Notes under the pieces: model-generated | Databases searched by the model: none | Seen by the model: the letters and a program-made list of their open reading frames with translations, nothing else | Told to the model about the DNA's origin: nothing | Shown here: in pieces, positions 16,701 through 25,938 of the stretch | Layout: each line of letters begins with the position of its first letter | How positions within the stretch are numbered: position 1 is the stretch's first letter | Program-made: the position numbers and the translations under genes | NCBI RefSeq assembly: GCF_000230995.2 | Contig: NC_019973.1 | Span: 2,122,001-2,186,000 of the forward strand | Length of the DNA: 64,000 nt | DNA from: Mesorhizobium australicum WSM2073 | GTDB taxonomy: Bacteria > Pseudomonadota > Alphaproteobacteria > Rhizobiales > Rhizobiaceae | Direction of reading: 5' to 3'

Positions 16701-18248
16701 TCAGGCGCGAGATCGAGCGAAGGTCTCGGCGATCGCGAGAACCGCGGCGTGTATAGGTCCCGCGGTTAGACTGGGCATGATCGACGCGTCGACGACAAAA
16801 AGATTGTCGAGCGCCTTCAGCCGCAGATCCGCATCGACGACGGCGTCCGGATCCTTGCCCATCCTGCAAGTGCCACAGGGATGATGATGCGTGATGACCG
16901 ACTGCGCGATGAAGTCGTCCATGTCAGCCGCGCTGTTCAGGCTGCCTGGCAGGAGTTCGCGCTCGCGCCAGCCGGCGAGTTCATCCCGATGTCCGATCGT
17001 CCGGGCTGCCTCGAGCGCCTGGCGAAACAGCGCACGGTCCCGGCCGCTTTGCAAATATGCGGGGTCGATGATCAACCGATCATCGAGCTCCGGCCCGCTT
17101 ATGCGCACGCTGCCGCGGCTCGCTGGATGGGTGATCCCGAACAGCAGCGAATATGCCGTGCCGGCGGCAGGCGCCTGAAAGCGTTCCGACACGATCGGCG
17201 CGATGCCGCAACCAACGACGATTTCGGGCTGACCGGTACCGGTGAACCCGTCGGCGCGCATATACGCCATCGATTCCGAGTGCTGGAGGCGCGATGGAGG
17301 AACGTGCCTGCGAGCCGCATAAAGGTTGCCGGCGCCAAGCAGGTGATCCTGAAGGTTTCGACCGACTTCCGGCATATCGATCAGGCAGCCAACGCCGGCG
17401 GTATCGAGCATGTCGTGCGGACCGATGCCCGAGCGCATCAGCAAAGCCGGACTTTCCAGCGCGCCGGCGCAAAGGACAATTTGATCCGCGAGGATTTCGA
17501 CCGGACCCTGTCGCCCTGCGATTTCGAGGCCGCGGACCCGATTGCTCGCCAGGTTAAGCCGCCGCACTCGCGATCCCGTGAGGATGGTCAGGTTCTCGCG
17601 GCCTCGAACAGCCGGCGTGAGCCAGGCGTCCGCCACCGTAACCCGCCGCCCATCGCGAATGTTCAAGGAGTTCGGGGTGACGCCGATCATCTCCCCGCTG
17701 TTGTGCCCTTCAAGACGCGGCAGGCCGAGCGAAGCGCCGGCTTCGATAAACGCGCGCGCGACCGGACTGACCTCGTCGGCCGGCAAATGGACGGGCATCG
17801 GCCCGCCCTTGCCGTAAAGGCCGTTGCCGCCGAGCGGGTGATCCTCGATAGCCCGAAACGCGGGCAGCAATTCATCCCAGCTCCATCTGTTATCGCCGGT
17901 CGCGTCGACCCATGCCTGGAAGTCCCGGGGATGACCACGCATGTAACCCATCGCGTGCAGGCAACTCGAGCCGCCGACCACCCGCCCGCGCGCCCAGCGA
18001 TGCACCCGGCCAGCGGTCCCGGCTTGCGGCTCCGTGCGATAGTCCCAATCGTAGCCACGGCCCTGAAGTGCCGGCCATGCGGCGGGGTTCCAGATGTCGG
18101 GATCCACCGCTTCTTCGCCTGCCTCGATCAGCAGAACGCGGCTGTCCGGCTTTTCACTCAGTCGCGCCGCAAGCAATGCGCCAGCCGACCCGCCGCCGAC
18201 GATGACGATATCGGCATCCCGTTCGCGCTCAAAATTCGCCCAGCTCAT
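16701..18248 (-). CDS. Pyridoxine 4-oxidase (GMC-family flavoenzyme)
   Basis: 515 residues of the GMC oxidoreductase family: an N-terminal FAD fingerprint VIVGGGSAGALLAARLSE, a GGSSCLHAMGYMRG loop, and the C-terminal catalytic HHHPCGTCRMG segment. In M. loti MAFF303099 a GMC protein at the same place in the B6 cluster oxidises pyridoxine to pyridoxal with O2, the first step of vitamin B6 degradation. Context here is identical: a GntR regulator and then the rest of the pathway follow on the other side. Of two tandem ATGs, the one ending at 18248 has better GGAG spacing. A choline dehydrogenase label would be the generic alternative. Confidence 0.85.
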   Translation of the reverse strand: MSWANFERERDADIVIVGGGSAGALLAARLSEKPDSRVLLIEAGEEAVDPDIWNPAAWPALQGRGYDWDYRTEPQAGTAGRVHRWARGRVVGGSSCLHAMGYMRGHPRDFQAWVDATGDNRWSWDELLPAFRAIEDHPLGGNGLYGKGGPMPVHLPADEVSPVARAFIEAGASLGLPRLEGHNSGEMIGVTPNSLNIRDGRRVTVADAWLTPAVRGRENLTILTGSRVRRLNLASNRVRGLEIAGRQGPVEILADQIVLCAGALESPALLMRSGIGPHDMLDTAGVGCLIDMPEVGRNLQDHLLGAGNLYAARRHVPPSRLQHSESMAYMRADGFTGTGQPEIVVGCGIAPIVSERFQAPAAGTAYSLLFGITHPASRGSVRISGPELDDRLIIDPAYLQSGRDRALFRQALEAARTIGHRDELAGWRERELLPGSLNSAADMDDFIAQSVITHHHPCGTCRMGKDPDAVVDADLRLKALDNLFVVDASIMPSLTAGPIHAAVLAIAETFARSRA

Positions 18249-18395
18249 CATCACTCCATCTGACGCTTGCGTATTTGGTCGGCAAGTTTGGCGCCGGCAC
18301 GAGGTGGCCTACGCATCGAGCTGTGCGCGGACAGTCGATCCGCGACATCCTCAAAGGCTTCGGGTTTCAGGCGGAGCAACTGTCTTTCGAAAAAC

Positions 18396-19067
18396 TCAAA
18401 TCGCGCTGTCCATGGACATCTTCGCTGCCGCTTTGGCCTTCAACAGGTGATTTTTGGAGGCCTTGCGGGCGGCCTTCTCGTCGCCGGCGGCGATGGATTC
18501 GTATATCTCCTTCATCTCCGCCAGGCTGCTCTGTGCCCTGCCATCCAATGACATCGATCGTCCGCGAAAGAAGCTGATCCTGGCCACAAGGCCACGATGG
18601 ACCTCCTCAAGGATCGGGTTGCCGCAATTGGCCAGTACGATCGAATAGAAGTCCGCGGCGGTCATGACCTGTGCCAGGCTGTCATTGCTGGACGCCGCCG
18701 CTTCGAACGCGGAAAGAGATTTCTCGAGTTCAAGCAACTGCTCCGGGGAAATTCTCGACGCGCAGCGTCCCGCGGCCTCGACTTCAAGCAGCTCTCGAAC
18801 CTCGTAGATGGCGGTTGCCACCTCCCACGTAAGCGACGGTATCGACGGCCCGCGGTTGGGGACGATCTCGATCAGGCGCTCGGCTTCGAGACTGCGCAAA
18901 GCCTCCCTTAGCGAAGGGCGACTGATGCCGAGCTGTGTGCACAGCTGACTTTCGATGAGGCGGCTTCCCGGCTGGAACAATCCGGAGAAGATGGCGAGCC
19001 GTAACTTGTCGACGGTCTCCCGTTGAACTGTTCGTGGAGAAATTCGCAAATTCAAATCTGGAGGCAT
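18396..19067 (-). CDS. GntR/FCD-family regulator of the vitamin B6 degradation cluster
   Basis: 223 residues: an N-terminal winged helix (about 15-75, LCTQLGISRPSLREALRSLEAERL) and a C-terminal FCD ligand domain (about 85-215, VRELLEVEAAG, LANCGNPILEEVHRGL). FCD regulators usually repress catabolic genes and release DNA on binding a pathway acid. The gene is divergent from the catabolic operon beginning at 19237, with a palindrome-rich spacer between, and reads in the same direction as the oxidase gene. The likely inducer is a pyridine carboxylate or B6 vitamer; this is inferred from context. Confidence 0.85.
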   Translation of the reverse strand: MPPDLNLRISPRTVQRETVDKLRLAIFSGLFQPGSRLIESQLCTQLGISRPSLREALRSLEAERLIEIVPNRGPSIPSLTWEVATAIYEVRELLEVEAAGRCASRISPEQLLELEKSLSAFEAAASSNDSLAQVMTAADFYSIVLANCGNPILEEVHRGLVARISFFRGRSMSLDGRAQSSLAEMKEIYESIAAGDEKAARKASKNHLLKAKAAAKMSMDSAI

Positions 19068-19133
19068 TTCTAACGTCTCATCGGTTTGAGTCGCAATCTC
19101 CTAACCAGCATACGTCACGCCGTGGAAAATAGC

Positions 19134-19176
19134 CAGATTGTCAAATCTGAAGATTGCAAGAATGTCAGACAATCTG
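19134..19176. promoter_or_regulatory. Probable operator of the B6 regulator: nested inverted repeats
   Basis: CAGATTGTC (19134-19142) and its exact inverse GACAATCTG (19168-19176) flank a 25-bp spacer. Inside, CAGATT..AATCTG (19134-19149) forms a local palindrome. AATGTCAGACAAT (19161-19173) resembles the TTGTC-GACAA type of site bound by FCD-GntR proteins. The element sits in the divergent spacer between the regulator and the catabolic operon. Confidence 0.6.
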
Positions 19177-19236
19177 CTTGACGTCCTTCTGGCTGTATGA
19201 TCCTTTTGACCGAGACGGGCAGTGACGGTGAGGATC

Positions 19237-20073
19237 ATGAACATTGCGGCAGGGATAGCTTCCGACCGATTTGGCTCGCGACGCATCGACACCGGCCGCA
19301 TCACCGTGAATGTGCGCGAGGCCGGCAACGGCCCGTTGATGCTGTTTTTCCATGGCATTACCTCCAATTCCGCGGTCTTCACGCCGTTGATGGCTCGGCT
19401 TTCGGATCGCTTCACGACCGTGGCCGTCGACCAGAGAGGGCACGGCCACAGCGACAAGCCGGAAGGCGGTTACGAGGCGCATGACTACGCGGACGACATT
19501 GCCGGCTTGATCCGTACCCTCGATCGGGGTCCTGCCATCCTCGTCGGACATTCGCTTGGCGCGAGAAACTCCGTCACGGCCGCCGTGCGACATCCGGAAC
19601 TGGTGCGGTCGGTCATCGCAATCGACTTCACGCCCTATATCGAGACCGAAGCGTTGGATACGCTGGAAGCCCGGGTAAACGCGGGAAGCCAGCTTTTCGA
19701 GGATATCAAGGCCGTCGAAGCCTATCTTGCTGGCCGCTATCCGAACATTCCCGCCGACGCCATCAGGATCCGAGCCGAGAGCGGCTATCAGCGGGTCGAC
19801 GGCGGGCTGCGACCATTGGCGTCGCCCGCGGCCATGGCCCAGACGGCCAAGGGCCTGCGATCGAACCTGGTGCCCGCCTATCGGGATGTGGCGAAGCCCG
19901 TCCTTATCGTTCGGGGCGAGGCGAGCAAATTGGTTTCGGCGGCGGCGCTGGCGAAAACAAGCCGGCTACGGCCCGATCTGCCCGTGGTCGTCGTTCCGGG
20001 CGCCGACCACTACGTCAACGAGGTATCTCCCGAGATCACGCTGAAAGCGATCACGAATTTCATCGACGCCTGA
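19237..20073 (+). CDS. (E)-2-(acetamidomethylene)succinate hydrolase, last step of B6 degradation
   Basis: 278-residue alpha/beta hydrolase. It cleaves the ring-opened product into succinic semialdehyde, acetate, ammonia and CO2. Catalytic residues are visible: nucleophile Ser106 in GHSLG, Asp130 in VIAIDFTPY and His258 in GADHYV, which agrees with the numbering reported for the M. loti enzyme and supports the ATG at 19237 (GAGG upstream) over an in-frame GTG at 19222. First gene of the plus-strand catabolic operon, 44 bp before the ring-opening oxygenase. Confidence 0.92.
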   Translation: MNIAAGIASDRFGSRRIDTGRITVNVREAGNGPLMLFFHGITSNSAVFTPLMARLSDRFTTVAVDQRGHGHSDKPEGGYEAHDYADDIAGLIRTLDRGPAILVGHSLGARNSVTAAVRHPELVRSVIAIDFTPYIETEALDTLEARVNAGSQLFEDIKAVEAYLAGRYPNIPADAIRIRAESGYQRVDGGLRPLASPAAMAQTAKGLRSNLVPAYRDVAKPVLIVRGEASKLVSAAALAKTSRLRPDLPVVVVPGADHYVNEVSPEITLKAITNFIDA

Positions 20074-20117
20074 CGGCCCAGCACGCCGTCTTCTTGTACG
20101 CAGCATCAGGATAGAAA

Positions 20118-21257
20118 ATGGCCAATGTAAACAAAACCCAGGGTAAGGCGCGCCGTGCCGAGGTCGCTGGCGGCGGCTTTGCCGGTCTGACCGCCGCCAT
20201 CGCTCTGAGGCAGAACGGTTGGGATGTCAGGCTGCACGAAAAGAGCTCGGAGCTGCGGGCATTCGGCGCGGGCATCTATCTCTGGCACAATGGCCTTCGC
20301 GTGCTCGAAGGACTGGGCGCCCTGGATGATGTTCTCCAAGGTTCGCATACGCCCCCGACCTACGAGACCTGGATGCATAACAAGTCGGTTTCCAAGGAGA
20401 CGTTCAACGGCCTCCCGTGGCGCATCATGACCCGGAGCCACCTGCATGATGCCCTGGTCAACCGCGCCCGCGCGCTGGGTGTCGACGTATCGGTCAACTC
20501 CGAAGCGGTTGCCGCCGATCCGGAAGGTCGCCTGACGCTTCAGACGGGAGAGGTTCTCGAAGCCGACCTGATCGTCGGCGCCGACGGTGTTGGGTCCAAG
20601 GTCAGGGACTCCATTGGCTTCAAGCAGGACCGATGGGTCTCCAAGGACGGTCTCATCCGGCTGATCGTGCCTCGCAAGAAGAAGGAACTCGGTCACGGCG
20701 AGTGGGACAACACCATAGACATGTGGAACTTCTGGCCGCGCGTTCAGCGGATCCTCTACTCGCCCTGCAACGAGAATGAGCTTTACCTCGGCCTCATGGC
20801 TCCAGCCGCCGATCCGCGGGGGTCGCAGGTGCCGATCGATCTCGAGGTCTGGGTCGAGATGTTCCCTTTCCTGGAGCCGTGCCTGATCGAGGCGGCCAAG
20901 CTGAAAACAGCCAGGTACGACAAGTACGAAACGACCAAGCTTGACAGCTGGACAAGAGGTAAGGTGGCCCTGGTGGGAGATGCCGCGCATGCGATGTGTC
21001 CGGCTCTTGCCCAGGGCGCCGGTTGCGCGATGGTCAATGCCTTCAGCCTGTCGCAGGATTTGCAGACGGGCTCTTCGGTCGAGGACGCGCTCGTCGCGTG
21101 GGAAAAGCGCATTCGCCCGATCACCGATCGCTGTCAGGCGCTGTCCGGCGACTATGCGGCGAACCGCTCGCTCTCGAAGGGAAACATGTTCACGCCGGCG
21201 GCGTTGGAAGCAGCCCGCTACGACCCGCTGCGCGGCGTCTTCTCATGGCCGCAGTAG
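20118..21257 (+). CDS. 2-methyl-3-hydroxypyridine-5-carboxylate oxygenase (MHPCO)
   Basis: 379-residue FAD monooxygenase of the aromatic hydroxylase family that adds O2 and opens the pyridine ring in one reaction, giving (E)-2-(acetamidomethylene)succinate. The FAD fingerprint is AEVAGGGFAGLTAAIAL near residue 20, the second FAD motif is GDAAHAMCPALAQGAG, and a DLIVGADGVGSKVR segment lies between. Length and sequence match, from memory, the structurally studied M. loti enzyme almost residue for residue. Product feeds the hydrolase encoded just upstream. Confidence 0.95.
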   Translation: MANVNKTQGKARRAEVAGGGFAGLTAAIALRQNGWDVRLHEKSSELRAFGAGIYLWHNGLRVLEGLGALDDVLQGSHTPPTYETWMHNKSVSKETFNGLPWRIMTRSHLHDALVNRARALGVDVSVNSEAVAADPEGRLTLQTGEVLEADLIVGADGVGSKVRDSIGFKQDRWVSKDGLIRLIVPRKKKELGHGEWDNTIDMWNFWPRVQRILYSPCNENELYLGLMAPAADPRGSQVPIDLEVWVEMFPFLEPCLIEAAKLKTARYDKYETTKLDSWTRGKVALVGDAAHAMCPALAQGAGCAMVNAFSLSQDLQTGSSVEDALVAWEKRIRPITDRCQALSGDYAANRSLSKGNMFTPAALEAARYDPLRGVFSWPQ

Positions 21258-21322
21258 CATCGGACGAGCCGCTCAACGCATTAATCGGCGCGCGCAAGCT
21301 GCGCTCCCTTCAGGAGACAAAG

Positions 21323-21913
21323 ATGAACTATTCCAGTGAAGTCGAACGGGACTACGATGTCAGGGGGTGGTACGCCTCGGTCCAGGAAAGCCGGCATGAT
21401 GGCGGCCAGCCTGGCGAGACCCTCGTCAAAGTCGCGACTGGCGTTGTCATCCGCAATCCGTTCGCCGGAAAGTTCGTCGCCGAACTGTCCGACCTGACCA
21501 ATCCCAGTTCAGCCATCGGTCATGCGCTCGGCGAGCGGGCGGTGGCGCTGCTCGGCAACAGGCCGGTCGAAAGCTATGGCAAAGGCGGTATCGCGGGCAC
21601 ATCCGGCGAGCAAGAACATGTCGTCGCCTGCATCACCACGGTGTTCGGAGATCCGCTGCGTCAGCAAGTGGGCGGCGGCAAGGCCTGGATCTCGTCGGTC
21701 AGCAAGGTCGCCGCAGCCGGCACATCCATCGATATCCCGCTTGCCCACAAGGACGAGCTTTATATCCGTTCCCACTATGATGCCGTCACATTTTCGGTGC
21801 CGGATGGCCCGCGCCCCGATGAGCTTTTGATCTGCGTGGCCGTCGCATCGGGTCCGCGCGTGCATCAGCGCGTCGGGGGCAAATCCGTCGCCGACCTCAA
21901 GGCCGGTGTCTAA
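21323..21913 (+). CDS. DUF1185/amino acid synthesis family protein in the B6 operon
   Basis: 196 residues from an ATG preceded by AGGAGACAAAG. It resembles the amino-acid synthesis (AA_synth, DUF1185) family: KVATGVVIRNPFAG, IGHALGERAV, SYGKGGIAGTSGEQEH, DIPLAHKDELYIRSHYDA. Family members are small oligomeric proteins often found in catabolic clusters for amides and heterocycles. No step of the published B6 pathway is assigned to it. Its position between the oxygenase and the PEBP gene suggests a role with an unstable ring-cleavage intermediate or a side reaction; that is inference. Confidence 0.8.
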   Translation: MNYSSEVERDYDVRGWYASVQESRHDGGQPGETLVKVATGVVIRNPFAGKFVAELSDLTNPSSAIGHALGERAVALLGNRPVESYGKGGIAGTSGEQEHVVACITTVFGDPLRQQVGGGKAWISSVSKVAAAGTSIDIPLAHKDELYIRSHYDAVTFSVPDGPRPDELLICVAVASGPRVHQRVGGKSVADLKAGV

Positions 21914-21943
21914 TTCGATCGAAATTGGCGAAGGACGAATTCC

Positions 21944-22402
21944 ATGCCCCTGAACATCAAGGACCTCAAGATTACGTCAGCGGATTTCAAGCCGCTCGGG
22001 AAGTTGCGCGACGAGCATGCCGGCGACAAAGGCAATGTGTTGCCCAGGCTTACGGTCAGCGGCGTCCCCGCGGGCACGAAGGAACTCGCGGTCATCTGCC
22101 ATGATCCCGACGCGCCCTTGCCCAACGGCTTCACGCATTGGGTCGTCTACGGCATCGATCCGTCGACCACCGACCTTTCGGATGCGCAGGAGAAGTTTCG
22201 CGTCGGGCCAAACGGCGCCGGCGGCAAGCAGTATTACGGGCCCCAGCCGCCCGCAGGCCATGGAGAACATCACTATTACTTCTGGGTTTATGCCCTGGAC
22301 ACCAAGGTCGAAGGGACGCCTACCAGGGAGGAGTTCCTGCAGAAATATGCCGGGAACATCATCGAGCAAAACCGGATCGTCGGCCTCTACGAAAACAAGT
22401 GA
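21944..22402 (+). CDS. YbhB/YbcL-type PEBP (Raf kinase inhibitor-like) protein in the B6 operon
   Basis: 152 residues of the phosphatidylethanolamine-binding protein fold: ELAVICHDPDAPLPNGFTHW (the DPDAP anion-pocket motif), YGIDPSTT, YYGPQPPAGHGEHHYYFWVY and a C-terminal FLQKYAGNIIEQ. There is no signal peptide, so it acts in the cytoplasm. Bacterial members bind small anions but have no settled role. It begins 30 bp after the DUF1185 gene and precedes the decarboxylase gene. A function in binding or channelling a pyridine carboxylate is conceivable but unproven. Confidence 0.85.
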   Translation: MPLNIKDLKITSADFKPLGKLRDEHAGDKGNVLPRLTVSGVPAGTKELAVICHDPDAPLPNGFTHWVVYGIDPSTTDLSDAQEKFRVGPNGAGGKQYYGPQPPAGHGEHHYYFWVYALDTKVEGTPTREEFLQKYAGNIIEQNRIVGLYENK

Positions 22403-22475
22403 AATCCGCGACGCCGGCGACCGATAACTAAGAATAAAAATGGTCGCCAGCGCCGCGAAATGGGAGAATTTGGAA

Positions 22476-23198
22476 ATGAAAGACAACAGCCCAGCGCACC
22501 AGACGGTCTTCGAAGAGCTGGTCACGGCGACGAAGATCCTTCTGAACGAAGGCATCATGGATACGTTCGGGCACATCAGTGCCCGTGACCCCCAGGATCC
22601 CCAAAGCTTCTTCCTGGCGCAGAAGCTTGCTCCGAGCCTGATAACCGTCGACGACATCCAGCGTTTCAATCTCGACGGCGAGACGTCGGACAATCGCCCG
22701 TCCTATCTTGAGCGCTACATCCACAGCGAGATCTACAAGGCGCGGCCCGACGTCCAGTGTGTGCTCCACACTCATTCTCCGGCTGTCCTGCCGTACTGCT
22801 TCGTCGACACACCGCTTCGGCCGGTCACCCACATGGGAGCTTTCATCGGCGAGAAAGTCCCGGTCTACGAGATTCGCGACAAGAATGGCGACGAGACGGA
22901 TCTCTTCGGCGGCAGCCCCGGGATCTGCGCTGATATCGCCGAAAGTCTCGGCAACCAGACAGTGGTGCTCATGGCGCGGCATGGCGTCGTCAATGTCGGC
23001 AACTCCGTGCGTGAGGTCGTCTTCCGGGCGTTCTATCTCGAGCAGGAAGCGGCAGCGCTCACGGCCGGCCTGCGGATCGGCAACATCAAATATCTGTCGC
23101 CGGGCGAGATAAGGACGGCAGGAAAACTCGTCGGCGCCCAGATCGATCGAGGATGGAATCACTGGTCGCAGCGTCTGAGAGAGGCCGGCCTGGCCTAG
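22476..23198 (+). CDS. 3-hydroxy-2-methylpyridine-4,5-dicarboxylate 4-decarboxylase (class II aldolase fold)
   Basis: 240 residues of the class II aldolase/adducin family. Zinc-binding His residues are visible in LHTHSPAV and [10 protein letters not shown], with an N-terminal GHISARDP segment. In M. loti the corresponding gene encodes the metal-dependent decarboxylase that removes the 4-carboxyl group to give 2-methyl-3-hydroxypyridine-5-carboxylate, the MHPCO substrate. An upstream in-frame ATG at 22440 would add 12 residues; neither start has a strong ribosome site, and 22476 gives the usual family N-terminus. Confidence 0.88.
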   Translation: MKDNSPAHQTVFEELVTATKILLNEGIMDTFGHISARDPQDPQSFFLAQKLAPSLITVDDIQRFNLDGETSDNRPSYLERYIHSEIYKARPDVQCVLHTHSPAVLPYCFVDTPLRPVTHMGAFIGEKVPVYEIRDKNGDETDLFGGSPGICADIAESLGNQTVVLMARHGVVNVGNSVREVVFRAFYLEQEAAALTAGLRIGNIKYLSPGEIRTAGKLVGAQIDRGWNHWSQRLREAGLA

Positions 23199-23299
23199 TC
23201 CCGGCCGCCTTGAGGAATACCTAGTCCATCCGGCCCTGGCCGGGATGGTCCAGGCTCGGTTTCAATAGTTCCCTCGCGCAGGAGCGCCGGACCAAGGCA

Positions 23300-24949
23300 A
23301 TGAAACGCACCATGCCGCACGCGGAAAGTTACGACTACATCATCGTTGGGGCCGGATCGGCCGGTTGCGTGCTCGCCAACCGGCTGAGCGCCGACCCCGG
23401 ATGTTCGGTGCTGCTGCTCGAGGCCGGCGGCTGGGATCGCGACCCCATGATCCACATCCCGCTTGGCTGGGGCAAGATCCTGACCGAGCGTCGCCACGAC
23501 TGGATGTATTTCTGTGAACCGGAAGACAATGTCGGCGGACGCAGGGTCGAGTGCGCCCGCGGCAAGGTGATCGGCGGGTCTTCGTCGACCAACGCCATGG
23601 CCTATGTGCGGGGAAATCGCGGCGATTACGACCGTTGGGCGGCCAGCGGGCTCCATGACTGGTCGTACGACAAGGTGCTGCCCTATTTCCGCAAGCAGGA
23701 GAGCTGGGAAGGAGGCGCGAACCACTTTCGCGGCGGCAATGGTCCGGTCAGCACCCAGTTCTGCCGTTACAAGGACCCGCTGATCGACGCGTTTGCGCAG
23801 GCCAGCGTGCAGGCAGGATATCCACAGACGGACGACTACAATGGTGAGCGGCAGGAAGGTTTCGGCCGCCTCCAGATGACGATCTCGAAAGGTCGGCGCA
23901 GCTCGACCGCGTCCGCCTATCTGCGGCCAGCCCTGAAGCGGCCCAATTTGACCGTCCTGACCGGAGCGACGGCGACGAAGATCACGCTGGAGGGCACGCG
24001 CGCCGCCGGCGTGGTTGTGAACCATGGCGGCGGCCAACGGTCGGTCGTCGCCCGCAGGGAAGTCCTGCTCTCGGGCGGCGTCATCAACACGCCGCAACTT
24101 CTGATGCTGTCCGGCATAGGGGAGCCGGAGGAGCTCGCGACGCGCGGTATCCAGACGCGGGTCAACCTGCCGGCGGTCGGCAAGAACCTGCAGGATCACG
24201 TATCGGTCATTCTCATGTACCGGCGCCGGGGGCCGGGCGGCCCTTTCCTTCGCAACATGCGTGCCGACCGGATCGGGTTCGATTTCGCCAAGACCTACTT
24301 CACGGGACGAGGTTTCTCGGGAGATGTGCCCGGAGGGGTCGTCGCATTCCTGAAAAGCGGCCCGGAGCGTCCGTTGCCGGATGTGCAACTGCTGTTCACG
24401 GCCGCCCCGCTCGCCGCGTGGCCGTATTTCGAGCCGTTCAAGGCGCCATTTCCGGACGGGTTCGCCACACGGATCGTGGCGACGCAGCCTGAAAGCCGGG
24501 GCGCGGTGAAATTGGCCTCGGCCGATCCTCTCGCGGCGCCATTGATCCACCAGAATTTCCTCGCCTCGCCGAAGGACTGGGGCTCGCTTCGGGCCGGCTT
24601 CCGAGTGGCGAGGGACCTCGCGTCTCAGCCCTCCATGCAGCCCTTCATCGAGGCGGAGTTTTTCCCTGGCCCGAAGTGCCAGAGCGACGACGAGATCGAT
24701 GAGCATATCCGCAAGACCTCGATCACCGTGCATCACCCGGCAGGAACCTGCCGGATGGGCGCCGACGCGGCCTCGGTCGTCGACCCGCAATTGCGGCTTC
24801 GCGGCGTCGACGGCCTGAGGGTGGTGGACGCTTCCGTCATGCCCGACCTGGTCTGCGGAAACATCAACGCGGCGGTGATCATGATCGCCGAGAAAGCCGC
24901 CGACCTCATCGCGGCATCAAAAGCAGCAACGCAAAGCAGGGCAGCATAA
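23300..24949 (+). CDS. 4-pyridoxic acid dehydrogenase (GMC-family flavoenzyme)
   Basis: 549 residues. FAD fingerprint [20 protein letters not shown], a [15 protein letters not shown] loop, and the catalytic [14 protein letters not shown] near the C-terminus mark a GMC oxidoreductase. In M. loti this enzyme is membrane-associated and oxidises the 5-hydroxymethyl group of 4-pyridoxic acid to the aldehyde. It differs clearly from the other GMC protein at 16701. Its stop overlaps the next gene's ATG by 1 bp (TAATG), so the two oxidations of this carbon are made together. An ATG at 23312 is an alternative start. Confidence 0.9.
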   Translation: MKRTMPHAESYDYIIVGAGSAGCVLANRLSADPGCSVLLLEAGGWDRDPMIHIPLGWGKILTERRHDWMYFCEPEDNVGGRRVECARGKVIGGSSSTNAMAYVRGNRGDYDRWAASGLHDWSYDKVLPYFRKQESWEGGANHFRGGNGPVSTQFCRYKDPLIDAFAQASVQAGYPQTDDYNGERQEGFGRLQMTISKGRRSSTASAYLRPALKRPNLTVLTGATATKITLEGTRAAGVVVNHGGGQRSVVARREVLLSGGVINTPQLLMLSGIGEPEELATRGIQTRVNLPAVGKNLQDHVSVILMYRRRGPGGPFLRNMRADRIGFDFAKTYFTGRGFSGDVPGGVVAFLKSGPERPLPDVQLLFTAAPLAAWPYFEPFKAPFPDGFATRIVATQPESRGAVKLASADPLAAPLIHQNFLASPKDWGSLRAGFRVARDLASQPSMQPFIEAEFFPGPKCQSDDEIDEHIRKTSITVHHPAGTCRMGADAASVVDPQLRLRGVDGLRVVDASVMPDLVCGNINAAVIMIAEKAADLIAASKAATQSRAA

Positions 24950-25878
24950 TGATCCAGCGTATCGCCATCATCGGTCTGGGTACGATGGGGCCTGGCATGG
25001 CCGCCCGGCTCGCCAGGGGCGGCCTGCAGGTCGTCGCCTACGATGTTGCCCCGGCCGCGATCGAGCGCGCGGGGTCCATGCTGGGCGTGGCCGAGGGCGT
25101 TCTCGACGCCCTGGGTATCGCGGTGCCTCCGGCCGGCGCCGGAACGGTCCGCTTCACGGATGATATCGCAGACGCGGTATCGGGCGCCGACCTCGTCATC
25201 GAGAACGTTCCTGAAAACATTTCGATCAAGGCCGATGTCTATCGCACGATCGACAGCCTGATCGCGTCGGACACGATCGTAGCGTCCGACACGTCGGGCA
25301 TCCCGATCACCAAGCTGCAGGCGCACATCTCCCATCCCGAGCGGATGGTGGGCATGCACTGGTCGAACCCGCCGCATATCATCCCGATGATCGAGGTGAT
25401 CGCAGGCGAAAAGACCGCGCCGCATATCGTGACGACGATTCGCGACCTGATCCGCTCGATCGGCCTCTTGCCGGTGGTGGTGAAGAAGGATGTTCCGGGC
25501 TTCGTCGAAAACCGCGTGCTCTATGCGTTGCTGCGCGAGGCGGTCGACCTTGTCGAGCGCGGTGTCATCGAGCCGGAAGATCTCGACACCTGCGTCTCCT
25601 GGGGCATCGGCTACAAGATCGCGGTGATCGGGCCGATGGCGCTGCTCGATATGGCGGGCCTCGATATCTACAAGTCCGTTTCGTCGTTCCTCAACGCCGA
25701 TCTCTCCAATCGCGACGATGTCGCGCCGATGGTGCTGGAAAAGACGAACGCGTCGAAGCTCGGCATCAAGTCGGGGGAGGGCATGTTCTCCTACACGCCC
25801 GAGCAGACAAAGGCGCTGCAAGGCGAACGGGCGCGCAAGCTCGTCGCGGTGCGGCGCATCCTGGAGGGCCGGGAGTAG
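24949..25878 (+). CDS. 5-formyl-3-hydroxy-2-methylpyridine 4-carboxylate 5-dehydrogenase
   Basis: 309 residues of the 3-hydroxyacyl-CoA dehydrogenase fold: NAD fingerprint IAIIGLGTMGPGMAARLARG, central VIENVPENISIK, GMHWSNPPHI with the catalytic His, and VPGFVENRVLYALLREAVDL. Despite the fold it acts on an aldehyde, oxidising the 5-formyl group to the dicarboxylate with NAD+ as described for M. loti. Sequence matches that enzyme closely from memory. Coupled to the upstream GMC gene by a 1-bp overlap. Confidence 0.93.
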   Translation: MIQRIAIIGLGTMGPGMAARLARGGLQVVAYDVAPAAIERAGSMLGVAEGVLDALGIAVPPAGAGTVRFTDDIADAVSGADLVIENVPENISIKADVYRTIDSLIASDTIVASDTSGIPITKLQAHISHPERMVGMHWSNPPHIIPMIEVIAGEKTAPHIVTTIRDLIRSIGLLPVVVKKDVPGFVENRVLYALLREAVDLVERGVIEPEDLDTCVSWGIGYKIAVIGPMALLDMAGLDIYKSVSSFLNADLSNRDDVAPMVLEKTNASKLGIKSGEGMFSYTPEQTKALQGERARKLVAVRRILEGRE

Positions 25879-25938
25879 CCATGACACATCGTGCTCACAA
25901 AGCCGGTCGGGTTGGGGCGCCGCATGGAGGGCCAAGCC

